A stretch of 33,328 nucleotides of DNA from Streptomyces sp. NRRL S-118 (GCF_000716335.1 NZ_KL591004.1:12521-45848); one strand, 5' to 3'. Shown: positions 1-9,570, numbered from the stretch's first letter. Translations and numbers: made by a program. The notes: generated from the sequence alone by a model not told the origin.

Positions 1-70
1 CTCCACCCCGCGTCGGTGAACACCACCTTACGCCATCGGAGCGGAGATCATCACCATTTACTGCCGCGCC

Positions 71-529
71 CTACGCGGCGCCCGGAATCCTGGCCGTGCT
101 GATGGCGATGCGGTTCCAGGTGTTGATGGTGAAGATGAGGGCCAGGAGCCGTGCCAGCTCCTCCTGCGGGAAGTGGGCCGCGGCGCGCGCGTAGACCTCG
201 TCCGGCACCCCGGACGCGGCGACCAGCGTGACGGCCTCGGTCAGCGCGAGGGCCGCCCGCTCGCGCTCGCTGAAGAAGTGCGCGGCGTCCTTCCAGACGG
301 CGACCATGTGCAGCCGCTCCTCGCTCTCACCGGCCTTGCGCGCGTCACGGGTGTGCATGTGCAGGCAGTACGCACAGCCGTTGAGCTGCGAGGAGCGGAT
401 CTGGACGAGTTCCACGAGGGCGGGGTCGAGGCCCTCGCGGGCGGCGGCGTCGAAGCCGATCAGGGCCTTGAAGGCCCTCGGGGCGGCCTGGGCGAAGTCG
501 AGCCGGGAAACCGTGTCCGTGTGCGTCAT
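71..529 (-). CDS. AhpD-like carboxymuconolactone decarboxylase family protein
   Basis: This 152-aa protein has the AhpD/CMD family core: Glu40 followed by a CxxCxxxH motif (Cys52, Cys55, His59) in the helix reading [10 protein letters not shown]. In this family the cysteine pair and histidine carry peroxidase or disulfide-reductase chemistry with a proton relay. The reading frame is open a further 20 codons upstream, but I chose the ATG at 529 because the family fold begins just after it and the longer form would overlap the divergent regulator gene. Only about 47 bp separate it from the divergent MocR-type gene, so the two probably share a promoter region and the regulator may control this gene. 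The actual substrate cannot be read from sequence. Confidence 0.9.
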   Translation of the reverse strand: MTHTDTVSRLDFAQAAPRAFKALIGFDAAAREGLDPALVELVQIRSSQLNGCAYCLHMHTRDARKAGESEERLHMVAVWKDAAHFFSERERAALALTEAVTLVAASGVPDEVYARAAAHFPQEELARLLALIFTINTWNRIAISTARIPGAA

Positions 530-576
530 GCCGTCGAATCTACGGCCCGGAAAGACCGGCTGTAGGGTGCACTTCC

Positions 577-2049
577 ATGCCGGAATCATGGGTCAATTCC
601 GCGGAGCGCACCGGCTCCGACCTGCACCTGGAGCTGCCCGCGACCGGCAGCCGCCGGGCCGCGGTGAGCGCCGCGCTGCGCGACGCCGTACGCAGCGGCA
701 GGCTCGCCCCCGGTACGCGCCTGCCGCCGTACCGCTCGCTCGCCGCCGACCTCGGACTGGCCCGCAACACGGTCGCGGACGCGTACGCCGAGCTCGTCGC
801 CGAGGGATGGCTCACCGCCCGCCAGGGGTCCGGCACCCGTGTCGCCGCCCGGGCCGTGCCGGCGAGGACGGCCAGGGCGACGAGAGCGGCCGCAGCGGCC
901 CCGGCTGCCGGACCGGCGGGAGCCGCGCGGACGGTGGGCGAGGCCGGCCCGCCCGTCCGCCACGACCTGCGGCAGGGCTCCCCCGACGCCGCGTCCTTCC
1001 CCCGCACCGCCTGGCTCGCCTCCGCCCGCCGGGCCCTGAACGCCGCACCGCACTCCGCCTACGGCCCCGGCGACCCCCGGGGCCGCATCGAGCTGCGCAC
1101 GGCGCTCGCCGCCTACCTGGCCCGCGCGCGGGGCGTGCACACCTCGCCCGAGCACATCGTCGTCTGCTCGGGGTTCGCCCACGCTCTGCGCCTGCTGTTC
1201 GGCGACCGGGTGCTGCGCGGCCCGCTGGCCGTCGAGTCGTACGGACTCGGCTTCCACCGCTCGCTCCTGGAGGCCGCCGGGACGCCCACCGTCCCGCTCG
1301 CGCTGGACGAGGACGGGGCCCGTACGGAGGAACTGGAGTCCCGCACCGGCGTCCGGGCCGTACTGCTCACCCCCGCCCACCAGTTCCCCACCGGCGGTCC
1401 GCTGCACGCGCGGCGCCGCGCGGCGGTGGTCGACTGGGCCCGCGCGCGAGGCGGCCTGATCCTGGAGGACGACTACGACGGCGAGTTCCGCTACGACCGC
1501 GAGCCGGTCGGCGCCCTCCAGGGCCTCGACCCGGACCACGTCCTCTACGCCGGCTCCGTCAGCAAGAGCCTCTCGCCCGCCGTGCGGCTCGGCTGGATGG
1601 TCCTGCCCCCGCACCTCGTCGGGCCCGTGCTGGCCGCCAAGGGCGAACGGGAGGCGTGGGCAAGCGTCCTGGACCAGCTCACCCTCGCTGACTTCATCGC
1701 GTCGGGCGCGTACGACCGTCACGTGCGCCGGATGCGCCAGCGGTACCGCCGCCGCCGCGACCGGCTCGTCACCACCCTCGCCGCTCGCGCGCCGCACCTC
1801 GTCCCCACGGGCATCGCGGCCGGCCTCCACGCCGTCCTGCGGCTCCCGCCGGGCACCGAGCCCTCCGCGGTACGGGCGGCCCGCCGCCTGGGCGTCGCGC
1901 TCGACGGCCTGGCCGCCTTCCGCCACCCGGCCGCCACCATGCCCGCCCAGGACGGCCTGGTCGTCGGCTACGCCACCCCGGCGGACCATGCCTACGGCCC
2001 GGCCCTGGAGGCCCTGTGCGCGGCGCTGCCGCCGGCGGGTGGGCGGTGA
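577..2049 (+). CDS. MocR/PdxR-type regulator: GntR winged helix fused to a PLP-dependent aminotransferase-like domain
   Basis: The 490-aa protein starts with a GntR winged helix (about residues 20-85, with the typical [19 protein letters not shown] recognition region). An Ala-rich linker to about residue 125 follows, then a fold-type I aminotransferase domain. The PLP-contact motif DDYDGEF begins at Asp298, and the Schiff-base lysine is Lys330 in [14 protein letters not shown]. MocR proteins sense PLP or amino-compound ligands and activate or repress adjacent genes, often divergent ones; here that is the AhpD-like gene. A TAGGGT -10-like hexamer at 563-568 lies so close to the ATG that the mRNA may have almost no leader. 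Ligand and target are inferred only. Confidence 0.92.
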   Translation: MPESWVNSAERTGSDLHLELPATGSRRAAVSAALRDAVRSGRLAPGTRLPPYRSLAADLGLARNTVADAYAELVAEGWLTARQGSGTRVAARAVPARTARATRAAAAAPAAGPAGAARTVGEAGPPVRHDLRQGSPDAASFPRTAWLASARRALNAAPHSAYGPGDPRGRIELRTALAAYLARARGVHTSPEHIVVCSGFAHALRLLFGDRVLRGPLAVESYGLGFHRSLLEAAGTPTVPLALDEDGARTEELESRTGVRAVLLTPAHQFPTGGPLHARRRAAVVDWARARGGLILEDDYDGEFRYDREPVGALQGLDPDHVLYAGSVSKSLSPAVRLGWMVLPPHLVGPVLAAKGEREAWASVLDQLTLADFIASGAYDRHVRRMRQRYRRRRDRLVTTLAARAPHLVPTGIAAGLHAVLRLPPGTEPSAVRAARRLGVALDGLAAFRHPAATMPAQDGLVVGYATPADHAYGPALEALCAALPPAGGR

Positions 2050-2059
2050 GCCACGAAGA

Positions 2060-2090
2060 AGCCCCGGACCGGGAATGCCGGTCCGGGGCT
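2060..2090. terminator. Bidirectional intrinsic terminator
   Basis: Perfect 13-bp inverted repeat (AGCCCCGGACCGG) with a 5-nt loop between the MocR-type gene and the tRNA-Lys gene, which converge here. The stem can serve both transcripts. There is no long T-tract, as is common in Streptomyces. Confidence 0.85.
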
Positions 2091-2096
2091 GCGCGG

Positions 2097-2169
2097 TAGG
2101 CCGTGTGGGACTCGAACCCACAACCAACGGATTAAAAGTCCGCTGCTCTGCCAATTGAGCTAACGGCCC
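2097..2169 (-). tRNA. tRNA-Lys (TTT anticodon)
   Basis: A 73-nt cloverleaf on the minus strand. The acceptor arm GGGCCGT pairs with ACGGCCT, with discriminator A. The anticodon loop carries TTT within ACTTTTAAT, and the T-arm contains GGTTCGAGTCC. No CCA is encoded. Confidence 0.96.
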
Positions 2170-2178
2170 GCGACCCGC

Positions 2179-2184
2179 AGCATA
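2179..2184 (-). promoter_or_regulatory. Putative -10 box of tRNA-Lys
   Basis: TATGCT on the minus strand ends 9 nt before the mature tRNA-Lys 5' end. The same hexamer is used in front of the tRNA-Glu gene. No convincing -35 box was found at 17-18 nt. Confidence 0.45.
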
Positions 2185-2572
2185 TCCGGGCGCCTCGCGT
2201 TGTGCCGAGCATAGCCCTCCTGGGTCCGGGAGCCGATCGAGTATCGGTTCCCGGGCCCGGGCGGCCGGTGCCGGAGCGGCGTCTTGTGCGAGGCCCAGCC
2301 GCTGCCGGCCGTGTCGGCGAACCGCCGCTCCTTGCCCTACGGCCGGATCACCGCCTCCGGCGGCAGGTCGGCGGCAGGAGCGGGAGCGGCGCCCGGCGGC
2401 GCGAGGCCGAGGCCGCAGGCGGTGGCGAGGGCCGTGGTGGCGGTGACGCCGCGGGTCAGGGCGTTTCCGCCCAGGGGGATGCTCCTCGGTCGAGTACGGG
2501 GAGTGCGTGCAGTACGTGGAGTACGTGCGTGCCCCGCATGCGCACGCACGCGGCGCGGCGGCGGAACGAGGA

Positions 2573-2635
2573 CCGCCGTGGCACCGGGCGGACCGGCGAC
2601 CGGCGTACCGGTCGCGGCCGCCGGTGCCACGGCGG
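2573..2635 (-). terminator. Large composite hairpin, likely terminator of the FG-GAP protein gene
   Basis: Perfect 15-bp arms (CCGCCGTGGCACCGG at 2573-2587 and its complement at 2621-2635) enclose a second perfect 8-bp hairpin (GCGACCGG at 2596-2603, CCGGTCGC at 2608-2615) with a 4-nt loop. It lies 80 nt past the stop codon at 2715 of the minus-strand secreted protein gene. Confidence 0.65.
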
Positions 2636-2714
2636 ATCGCAGAGGGCGTGGAGACGCCCGTCAGGCCGTCAGGACGTCAGGCCGCCCATCGGCTTCAGTC
2701 GGCCCTTCAGCCCG

Positions 2715-5700
2715 TCAGAACAGGCCCTTGTAGCCCTGGTAACCGGTGCCGACCTTCACGGTCGACGACAGCGACCCGGACGCGTTGCCCGCGTTGCGCA
2801 GCAGGTTGCCCGCGGTGTCGCGGGAGATGAGGTCCGGCCGGCCGTCACCGGTCATGTCGCCGACGCCGACGATGGCGTCGCGCCCGGCGCCCCAGTTCTG
2901 GAAGAGCAGCACCCGGCTGCGGAACGGACCGGTGGTCCTGCCGTCCACCCGGTACAGGGTGTTCGCGCCGTCGAGCAGCAGCAGGTCGCCGATGCCGTCG
3001 CCGGTGAGGTCCCCGGCGCCGACGATCCGCCGGTAGCCGGACCAGTTGGTGTGGATGACGCGGCCCGCGGCGAGCTTGCCGTCGGCGGTGCCCTCGAAGA
3101 GGTACATGTCGCCGTTGGACGCACGGCGGCCGATCAGGTCGGGGCGCCCGTCCCCGGTCTGGTCGCCGGCGGACACCAGGACGTTGTACGCGCCCCAGCC
3201 GGTGCCGAGCGCCGCGCGCGGGCCGGTGCTCTTCACGACGCCCTTGCAGTCGCCGTCGTACCGGAAGAGCTCCCCGGCCGTCGTGCGCACGAGTACGTCG
3301 TTGCACTGGTCGCCGTTGAGGTCCCCGAAGGGCACGACGTGCTGGGCGGCGCTCCATCCGGCCGCGGCGGTGTAGGTACGGGCCGTGCCGGCGTACTCGT
3401 TGGCGGAGAGCGTGCCGGAGGTGGTGAGCGCGAACAGCTCGCCCGCCTTGTCGCCGTCGTAGTCGCGGAACGCCGGGCGCACGGGGGCGGGGGCCGGGGT
3501 GCTGCCGGTCACGGTCACCGTGCCGGTCACCGCCAGGTCGGCGCCCAGCCCGTCGGCGGCCTTGGCCGTCAGGGTCCAGGTGTACGACCCGTTCCGTACG
3601 GCCTCGCCGGCCGTGTTCTTCCCGTCCCAGGCGGCGTCGATCCGGCCGCGGCCCTCGGACCCGGAGATCGTGCGCACCACGGTCCCGGTGGCGGCCTCCT
3701 TCACCGTGATCTGCCAGGCGCCGGTGGGCTTGGAGATCCACCAGCTGCCCGACCAGCGCTGACCGGTCTGGGCCAGGTCCAGCGCCGTGCCGGTGACGGA
3801 GGTGTCGATCACCGTGACGGCGGGCGCGGGGACCCCGGTGGGGACGATGCGGACACGCTCGTCGTCACCCGCGTACGCGACGCGGCCGCCGAAGCGGTCG
3901 ACGGTCCAGCCCGTACGCCGCTGCGTGGACGACCCGAGGTCCGCCGCGCTCACCAGGGTGCGCTGCGGCAGATCGGCCACCGCACCCGAGACGGGCAGCC
4001 CGTTGTGCAGGTCGAAGAGCGTCAGACCGGTGTTCTTCTCCGGGTCCTGGTGGACCAGGTAGCCGTCCCCGAGCAGGACGTTGCGGCCGGGCGCGGTCAC
4101 GGTCCGCTTGGTCTGCCGGTCGTACACGCCCGAGCCCTTGACCCACCCGACGGTGTCCACGCACGCCCAGTACACCCAGCGGCCCGCGGCCTGGAGCTCG
4201 CTGGGGACGCAGTTGTTGGGGGTGGTGAACGATTCGCCGGCCGTACCGGCCGGGAGGCTCTTCGCGGTGATCCTGCCGCTGTCCAGGGCAGCGCTCCACA
4301 GCGTGGAACCCCATACGGCGGACGCGCCGCCGCTGAGGGGGAGCCTGGTCCCCGAGTCGGGTGCCTTGAACTCGACGGCGTAGTGCGTGCCACCCGTACC
4401 GTTGGCGATCACGCCGAACCTGCCGGAGAGGTCGGCGAGCACGGGGCTGTTCATGCCGGTCGTCAGACGCGGGCCCCACGCCAGCTCGCCGTTCTTGAAG
4501 AGCAGCGTCACGCCGCTGCCGGTGGCGTTCGCGCGGCCGTGGTAGCCGTCGCCACTGGCGAACATCGAGACGCAGCGCTCGTCGTCGTACCCCTCGTCGC
4601 CGACGCAGTTGCCGTCCCGGCCGCTCACCATCCAGTCCACGGTCGAGCGGACCGGCTGCGGCTGCCCGGAGGTGCTCAGCCAGGTGCTGCGGTACGCGCC
4701 GAGGTACGTGTGGGGCTGGTAGATCGTGCTGCTGTCGGCCGTGGTGAGGATGCCGCTGCCGAGGGAGAGCCCGTAGATGTGGGCGGGCGCGGGCTCGATC
4801 GTCGTCAGGCGGCGCACCTCCACCCCGCCGTCGGCCTTGGGCACGACGCGGTGGATGGCCCAGTCGATGTCGCCCTGCGCCGGGGGGTTGGTGGCGCCGG
4901 CGACCAGGACGGAGCCGTCGGGGGCGGTGGCCATCCCGCGCGCCAGCTCCAGCACCGCCTGGCTGTGACCCTCCTCGTCGAGCAGGCGGAACAGGGTGTC
5001 GCCGCGGTACTCGTTGTCCCCGGGGTTCTGCGTGGAGAGGCCGAGCACCGAGGTGCCGACCATCGCGTACTCCCCGTCACCGATGGGGTTGTTGCCGACG
5101 GTCCGGACGACCGCGTGCGGTGCGGCGCGGTCGAGGACGTCGACCATGCCGCGTCCGGTGCGCAGCCGCAGGATCGATTCTCCACCGAGCCGGAAGCCGT
5201 TCACCTCCCACGCGTTCTCGGGGTCCGGCCGGTCCGGCAGCGGCTTCGCCACACCGTCGGCCAGGTCCACGAGGGACCAGCTCGGGTTCGTCGCCTCGGC
5301 GGACGCCTTGTGGCGGAGGATGAGCGACCGCGCGTCGCCGTCCTCGACGCCCTGGAGGACCGCGCCCTCGGGGAGCCCGGTGACGGGCGTGTCCGTCACC
5401 TTGCCGGCCTCGTGGCGCAGCAGGTGGTAGCCGGTGGGTGCGTCCGCCGCTCCGGTCCGGGTGAGGACGCTGTCGCCGAACGTGCCGACGTACGCCTGGC
5501 CCTCCGGCAGCACGATGTCCGCGAACGGCGCGCCCGCACCCTTCTGGAGGGTGACGTGCGGCGCGGGGGAGGCGGAGTGGAGGGCGACCGTGTCGGAGCC
5601 CTGGCCGTAGTGGGCGCCGTCCGCGATCGGGAGCCGCTGCCAGCGGTCCCAGCTGCCCGAGTCGATGTCGAAGCGGGGCTTCTCCGGAAGCCGGGTGGTC

Positions 5701-5978
5701 AGCGGTGTCGCCGATCCGGTGGCGTAGTCGATCCACAGCAGGCGGTCGTCGCCCTCCTGCGCCAGCAGGTAGCCGGTCTCGCCGGCGTTGAGGATCGAGG
5801 TGCCGCGCGGCGCGAAACGCGGGGCCGGCGGCAGGACGGTCACGTCCGACGCCTCGGCGGCGGTGGCGGGCAGCGCCGTGACGGCGGATCCCGCCGCCGT
5901 CACGGTCGCCAGCGCCAGGATGAGAGCGGCACGGGCGCGGGCGTTTCCGCGCACACGGCCATTGCTCGTACGAGCCAA
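2715..5978 (-). CDS. Large secreted protein with FlgD-like Ig domain and C-terminal FG-GAP/VCBS repeats
   Basis: I chose the TTG at 5978 as start because a GGAGGG ribosome binding site sits 8 nt upstream and a signal peptide follows at once (basic start, then hydrophobic residues about 16-40 ending in ALPATAAEA). This gives 1087 aa. The central part, roughly 45-740, is a repetitive beta-rich region with many Trp and Gly residues, suggestive of a propeller. Residues about 745-820 look like the FlgD-type Ig domain (ending NGSYTWTLTAKA). At least five FG-GAP/VCBS-like repeats with DxNGD or DxTGD calcium-loop motifs follow (near 836, 882, 936, 986 and 1039). Such proteins are exported and bind surfaces or ligands. 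No catalytic residues are recognisable and the role is unknown. Confidence 0.88.
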   Translation of the reverse strand: MARTSNGRVRGNARARAALILALATVTAAGSAVTALPATAAEASDVTVLPPAPRFAPRGTSILNAGETGYLLAQEGDDRLLWIDYATGSATPLTTRLPEKPRFDIDSGSWDRWQRLPIADGAHYGQGSDTVALHSASPAPHVTLQKGAGAPFADIVLPEGQAYVGTFGDSVLTRTGAADAPTGYHLLRHEAGKVTDTPVTGLPEGAVLQGVEDGDARSLILRHKASAEATNPSWSLVDLADGVAKPLPDRPDPENAWEVNGFRLGGESILRLRTGRGMVDVLDRAAPHAVVRTVGNNPIGDGEYAMVGTSVLGLSTQNPGDNEYRGDTLFRLLDEEGHSQAVLELARGMATAPDGSVLVAGATNPPAQGDIDWAIHRVVPKADGGVEVRRLTTIEPAPAHIYGLSLGSGILTTADSSTIYQPHTYLGAYRSTWLSTSGQPQPVRSTVDWMVSGRDGNCVGDEGYDDERCVSMFASGDGYHGRANATGSGVTLLFKNGELAWGPRLTTGMNSPVLADLSGRFGVIANGTGGTHYAVEFKAPDSGTRLPLSGGASAVWGSTLWSAALDSGRITAKSLPAGTAGESFTTPNNCVPSELQAAGRWVYWACVDTVGWVKGSGVYDRQTKRTVTAPGRNVLLGDGYLVHQDPEKNTGLTLFDLHNGLPVSGAVADLPQRTLVSAADLGSSTQRRTGWTVDRFGGRVAYAGDDERVRIVPTGVPAPAVTVIDTSVTGTALDLAQTGQRWSGSWWISKPTGAWQITVKEAATGTVVRTISGSEGRGRIDAAWDGKNTAGEAVRNGSYTWTLTAKAADGLGADLAVTGTVTVTGSTPAPAPVRPAFRDYDGDKAGELFALTTSGTLSANEYAGTARTYTAAAGWSAAQHVVPFGDLNGDQCNDVLVRTTAGELFRYDGDCKGVVKSTGPRAALGTGWGAYNVLVSAGDQTGDGRPDLIGRRASNGDMYLFEGTADGKLAAGRVIHTNWSGYRRIVGAGDLTGDGIGDLLLLDGANTLYRVDGRTTGPFRSRVLLFQNWGAGRDAIVGVGDMTGDGRPDLISRDTAGNLLRNAGNASGSLSSTVKVGTGYQGYKGLF

Positions 5979-6179
5979 GTGAGTGTCCCTCCCCAGGACA
6001 TGAAGAGCAGGGGTTTCGGCATCGGCCGGATCCGGCCGGCGCGAGTGCGAGCGGAAGAGCCCCCCAGCCGATCCCCCCATGCGATGGCGCTGACCATAAC
6101 AGCACGCTCGTGGCTGAAGAAAGCCGGTTTCGAACCCGTTCAAAGGACGGGCGGGGAAAGAGACCCGGACAACGGAAAA

Positions 6180-6215
6180 CGGGCCCGCACGGCACCGGAG
6201 TGCTGTGCGGACCCG
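6180..6215 (-). terminator. Intrinsic terminator downstream of the DEAD-box helicase gene
   Basis: 16-nt arms (6180-6195 and 6200-6215) pair with two non-Watson-Crick positions and a 4-nt loop. It lies about 130 nt after the helicase stop codon and beyond the 7-bp tandem repeat, and upstream of the FG-GAP protein gene. Confidence 0.65.
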
Positions 6216-6258
6216 CCTGGTCCTGCTGGTCCGCCGGTCCTGCTGCCAGACGTCAACC

Positions 6259-6349
6259 GTCGGGCGTCAGGCGTCAGGCGTCGGGCGTCGGGCGTCAGGC
6301 GTCGGGCGTCAGGCGTCGGGCGTCAGGCGTCGGGCGTCAGGCGTCAGCC
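6259..6349. repeat. 7-bp minisatellite, 12 copies of GTCRGGC plus one degenerate
   Basis: Twelve uninterrupted heptamers (GTCGGGC or GTCAGGC) run from 6259 to 6342. A thirteenth, GTCAGCC, contains the helicase stop codon. The later copies alternate G/A and so form a 14-bp higher-order unit. The array is the 3' untranslated part of the helicase mRNA. Confidence 0.95.
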
Positions 6350-8443
6350 GTTGCGCTTCCAGCGCGGCTTGTCGTCACGACGGCCGTACGCGCGGTCCGA
6401 GGAGCCACCGGAGCGGAAGCCGCCGGAGGGGCGGTCGTCGCGGCGGTCGCGGTTGAACGGGCGGTCGCTGCCCCGGTGACCGCCGGACGGACGGTCGTCA
6501 CGACGGAAGCCGCCCGAGGGACGGTCGTCACGGCGGAAACCACCGGACGGACGGTCGTCACGGCGGAAACCGCCCGACGGACGGTCACGGCGGAAACCAC
6601 CGGACGGACGGTCGTCACGGTCACGACGCTCGAAGGAACGGCCACCACGGTCGTCGCGGTCGCGGTTGAACCCGCCACGGTCGCCCCGGTCGTCACGGTC
6701 CCGGTTGAAGCCACCCCGGTCGTCGCGGTCACGGCGCTGGAAACCGCCCGACGGACGGTCGTCACGGTCCCGGCGGAAGCCACCCCGGTCGTCGCGGTCA
6801 CGGCGCTGGAAGTTCCCGCGGTCGTCACGGCGGTCGTCACGGCGCTCGTCGCGCGGCTGCTCCGGCACGGAGACGGCGGCAGCGGCGGCCGCCTCCGCGA
6901 TCTCGGCCTCCGCGGCCTCCGTCACCTCGGCGACGGCGGCCTGCGGGTCGTCGCCGCGCTCCCGCGCCGCACGGGCCACCAGACGGTCGGCCTCCTCGCG
7001 CAGCTCGGCGGCCCGGCGCTGGAGGCGCTCCAGCTGCTTGGTCAGCTCGGCGACCTCGCGCTCGGCCTGCTTGGCCGCGTTGTTCGCGGAGTCCGCCTGC
7101 ACCTCGGTCAGGGACCGGGCGCCGGTGATCTCGGCGACCTCCGGGTCGAACGCCCCGGCACCGCCCACGATGTGGCGCGAGGCGTCCACGCCCGCGTCCT
7201 CCATCAGGCGGAAGATCTGGCGCCGCTGGTGCGGCAGGGCCAGCGAGACGACCACGCCGGACTTGCCCGCACGGGCCGTACGGCCGGAGCGGTGCAGGTA
7301 GTCCTTGTGGTCACCGGCGGGGTCCACGTTCAGGACGAGGTCGATGCCGTCGACGTGGATGCCGCGCGCGGCGACATCGGTGGCGACGAGCGCGTTGACG
7401 TACCCGTCCTTGAAGTCGGCCAGGGTGCGCGTACGGGCGCCCTGGGTCATGCCGCCGTGCAGCGCGTCGGCCTTCACGCCCGACTCGCGCAGCTGCTCCG
7501 CGATGCGGTCGGCACCCAGCTGGGTGCGGACGAAGATGATGGTGCGGCCCTTGCGGGCGGCGATCGCCGCGGTGACCGGCGCCTTGTCCTTCGGCTTCAC
7601 GACGAGGACGTGGTGGGTCATGGTCGTGACGTTGCCCTGGGCGCTGTCGACCTCGTGGCTGACCGGGTTCTTCAGGTAGCGCTTGACCAGCGTGGCGATC
7701 TCGTTCTCCATGGTCGCGGAGAAGAGCATGCGCTGGCCGCCGGCCGGGACCTGGTCGAGCAGCTCGGTGACCTCGGGCAGGAAGCCCAGGTCGGACATCT
7801 GGTCGGCCTCGTCGAGGACCGTGACCTGGACCTGCTCCAGCGAGCAGGCGCCGCGGTTGATGATGTCGCGCAGACGGCCCGGGGTGGCGACGAGGATGTC
7901 GACGCCGCGCTCCAGGGCGTAGATCTGGTTGCCCATGGACGTACCGCCGCAGACGACCTTCATCTTCAGGCCGAGCACGTCGCCGTACGGCTGGAGGGCG
8001 TCCGCGACCTGCATCGCGAGCTCACGGGTCGGGGTGAGGATGACGCCGCGGGGCTTCTTCTTGTCGGTGTGGCCGCCGGCCAGGGTCGCGAGCAGCGGCA
8101 GGCCGAAGGAGAGGGTCTTGCCGGAGCCGGTGCGGCCACGGCCGAGGATGTCCTTGCCGGCCAGGGCGTCCGGGATGGTCGCGGCCTGGATCGGGAAGGG
8201 GGCGGTCACGCCGTTCTGCGCGAGCTTGCGGACGATGCCCTCGGGCAGACCGAGGTCCCCGAAGGTGATGGTCGGCTCGGCGTCGGCGGCCTCATCGGCG
8301 ACGCTGTCGGCCTGGGCGGCGTCAGCGGACTCGGCGGCGTTGTCGGCCTCGGCGGCCTCGTCGGTCACTGCCTCTTCGACGGCCTCGACGAGCGCCTCGT
8401 CGGCCTCGGGCAGGACAGCGTGGTCAGAACTGAAAATGGACAT
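6344..8443 (-). CDS. DEAD-box ATP-dependent RNA helicase with acidic N-terminus and Arg/Asp/Gly-rich tail
   Basis: A 699-aa RNA helicase with all core motifs visible: Q-motif Gln86 with upstream Phe61, motif I GRTGSGKT (103-110), PTRELA, ATPGR, DEAD (211-214), SAT (242-244) and HRSGRTARAG (from 384). The core is preceded by an acidic Ala/Glu/Asp stretch (about 13-57) and followed by a coiled coil (about 450-495). A long tail from 530 to the end repeats RDDRPSGGF and RRDRDDRGGF units, typical of RNA-binding, condensation-prone tails. Proteins of this type unwind structured RNA and assist ribosome assembly or RNA decay, notably in the cold. The tail's repetitive DNA and the minisatellite at the stop codon suggest a slippage-prone 3' end. 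The start ATG has a GGAAGG sequence about 13 nt upstream, somewhat far. Confidence 0.95.
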   Translation of the reverse strand: MSIFSSDHAVLPEADEALVEAVEEAVTDEAAEADNAAESADAAQADSVADEAADAEPTITFGDLGLPEGIVRKLAQNGVTAPFPIQAATIPDALAGKDILGRGRTGSGKTLSFGLPLLATLAGGHTDKKKPRGVILTPTRELAMQVADALQPYGDVLGLKMKVVCGGTSMGNQIYALERGVDILVATPGRLRDIINRGACSLEQVQVTVLDEADQMSDLGFLPEVTELLDQVPAGGQRMLFSATMENEIATLVKRYLKNPVSHEVDSAQGNVTTMTHHVLVVKPKDKAPVTAAIAARKGRTIIFVRTQLGADRIAEQLRESGVKADALHGGMTQGARTRTLADFKDGYVNALVATDVAARGIHVDGIDLVLNVDPAGDHKDYLHRSGRTARAGKSGVVVSLALPHQRRQIFRLMEDAGVDASRHIVGGAGAFDPEVAEITGARSLTEVQADSANNAAKQAEREVAELTKQLERLQRRAAELREEADRLVARAARERGDDPQAAVAEVTEAAEAEIAEAAAAAAVSVPEQPRDERRDDRRDDRGNFQRRDRDDRGGFRRDRDDRPSGGFQRRDRDDRGGFNRDRDDRGDRGGFNRDRDDRGGRSFERRDRDDRPSGGFRRDRPSGGFRRDDRPSGGFRRDDRPSGGFRRDDRPSGGHRGSDRPFNRDRRDDRPSGGFRSGGSSDRAYGRRDDKPRWKRNG

Positions 8444-8716
8444 GCGAAATGCGAAACCTTCCGGAGTCTCGGCACGCGCCCGTCAACTCCGTGTTTCGCA
8501 ATTCGACCGCCTCGATGCGGTCAGCCACGGCAAGGGAGAGTACGCGCCACACGCGGCGCGCTTCTGTCGGCGCCGGGCAAATGGGAAATGGGATCAAACG
8601 ATCTACCACCATACGCACCCACCCCCACTCAACGCAAACCGGGCTGCGTCACACCGGGCCGGCGACCCCGCTCCGGCCGCGCCCGCACGGGGGTTTCCGC
8701 GCGCTTCACGCCACTC

Positions 8717-9343
8717 TCAGGCGGGCGCGACCTGCGGCGATGCATGCGGTTCGGCGAATTCGCCGGACACCGCGCGCATCGCCTCCGTCCGGGTGGTGTC
8801 CGCCGCCGGCGAGGCGGACGGCGAGTCCGACGGCTTCGGGTCCGGGTCGGTGGGCGGGTCCGTCGGGGTGGGCGTGGGCTCCGGCGGCGTGGTCGCGGGC
8901 GGCGTCGGCTCCTGACTCGGCGACGCACCGCCACCGTGTCCGCCGCCACCGTTCCCGCCGCCCGCGGGGCCGCCGTCCCCGCCGCCGCTCGGCGACGGCT
9001 TCTGCGGCCGCTCGCCGCCGGGGCCGCCCGCGCCCGGCTCGCCGGGCTTCCCGGAGGGAGCCGCGGACCCGCTCGGCGCCGCGGACGCCCCGACCTCGCG
9101 GGCCTCCGCACCGCCGGGCCGGCCGCCGGGGCCGCCCGCGGACCGCGGGTCGTGCCACCGGCCCGGCCCGGCTGCCCCGCCGTCCGGGTCGGCCGCCGCC
9201 GCACCCGAGGGCCCGGCCGAGCCGGACGGCGCGGGCCGGGCGCTCTCGTCGGTGACGCTCATGCAGCCGCTGAGGGAGCCTGCGGACGCCGCGACCGCGA
9301 GTGCGGTGACGGCCCATCGGACGGGGGCGGGCAACTGGCGCAC
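8717..9343 (-). CDS. Pro/Gly/Ser-rich putative lipoprotein
   Basis: The GTG at 9343 has an ideal GGAGG ribosome binding site 7 nt upstream and is followed by a lipoprotein signal peptide. It has basic residues, a hydrophobic AVTALAVAASAG core and the lipobox LSGC with Cys27 as the lipidation site. The mature part (about 180 aa) is low-complexity, rich in Gly, Pro, Ser and Ala, with a Pro/Thr/Asp run near the C-terminus and no catalytic motif. It is probably tethered to the outside of the membrane and disordered, spanning the cell wall. The reading frame is open further upstream, but that part is Arg-rich and lacks a signal sequence. Function unknown. Confidence 0.72.
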   Translation of the reverse strand: MRQLPAPVRWAVTALAVAASAGSLSGCMSVTDESARPAPSGSAGPSGAAAADPDGGAAGPGRWHDPRSAGGPGGRPGGAEAREVGASAAPSGSAAPSGKPGEPGAGGPGGERPQKPSPSGGGDGGPAGGGNGGGGHGGGASPSQEPTPPATTPPEPTPTPTDPPTDPDPKPSDSPSASPAADTTRTEAMRAVSGEFAEPHASPQVAPA

Positions 9344-9570
9344 GCGGGCACCTCCACAGGCACGGGACGGGGTCTCCCTGCCCAACTCCCCACGCCCCAC
9401 AAGGACACGCCCGGACGCAGGGGCCGCCGCATCCGCCACCCCCGGTCGTCGCCACCCCGGCGCTGGCCGCGGGGCACCCGGCACGGGCCGCCGGCCCCGG
9501 CACGGGACCCCGCACGGACACGGGACGGCACTCGGGCGCGGCACACCGGGCGCGTGCCGCCGCCTCCCCG

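Larger units (their letters stand above)
2170..2714. other. Intergenic region without a convincing gene
   Basis: The region between tRNA-Lys and the FG-GAP protein gene holds the tRNA promoter, a large composite hairpin (2573-2635), an 8-bp inverted repeat (GTGCGTGC at 2525-2532, GCACGCAC at 2542-2549) and short GAGTACG/GTACGTG repetitions around 2490-2530. Open frames exist on both strands but have no ribosome binding site or recognisable domain. One minus-strand frame ending at 2337 has a weak hydrophobic stretch and could be a decayed secreted peptide. Confidence 0.5.

Noticed and set aside
2337..2630. A 97-aa minus-strand frame with a hydrophobic C-terminal stretch, possibly a secreted peptide
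   Set aside because: No ribosome binding site, no proper signal peptide at the start, and it overlaps the large composite hairpin.
2202..6479. A 1425-aa plus-strand open frame
   Set aside because: It is the antisense shadow of the FG-GAP protein gene, created by high GC at third positions. It lacks any domain, has an atypical Arg/Gly/Val composition, and the opposite strand has a signal peptide and recognisable repeats.
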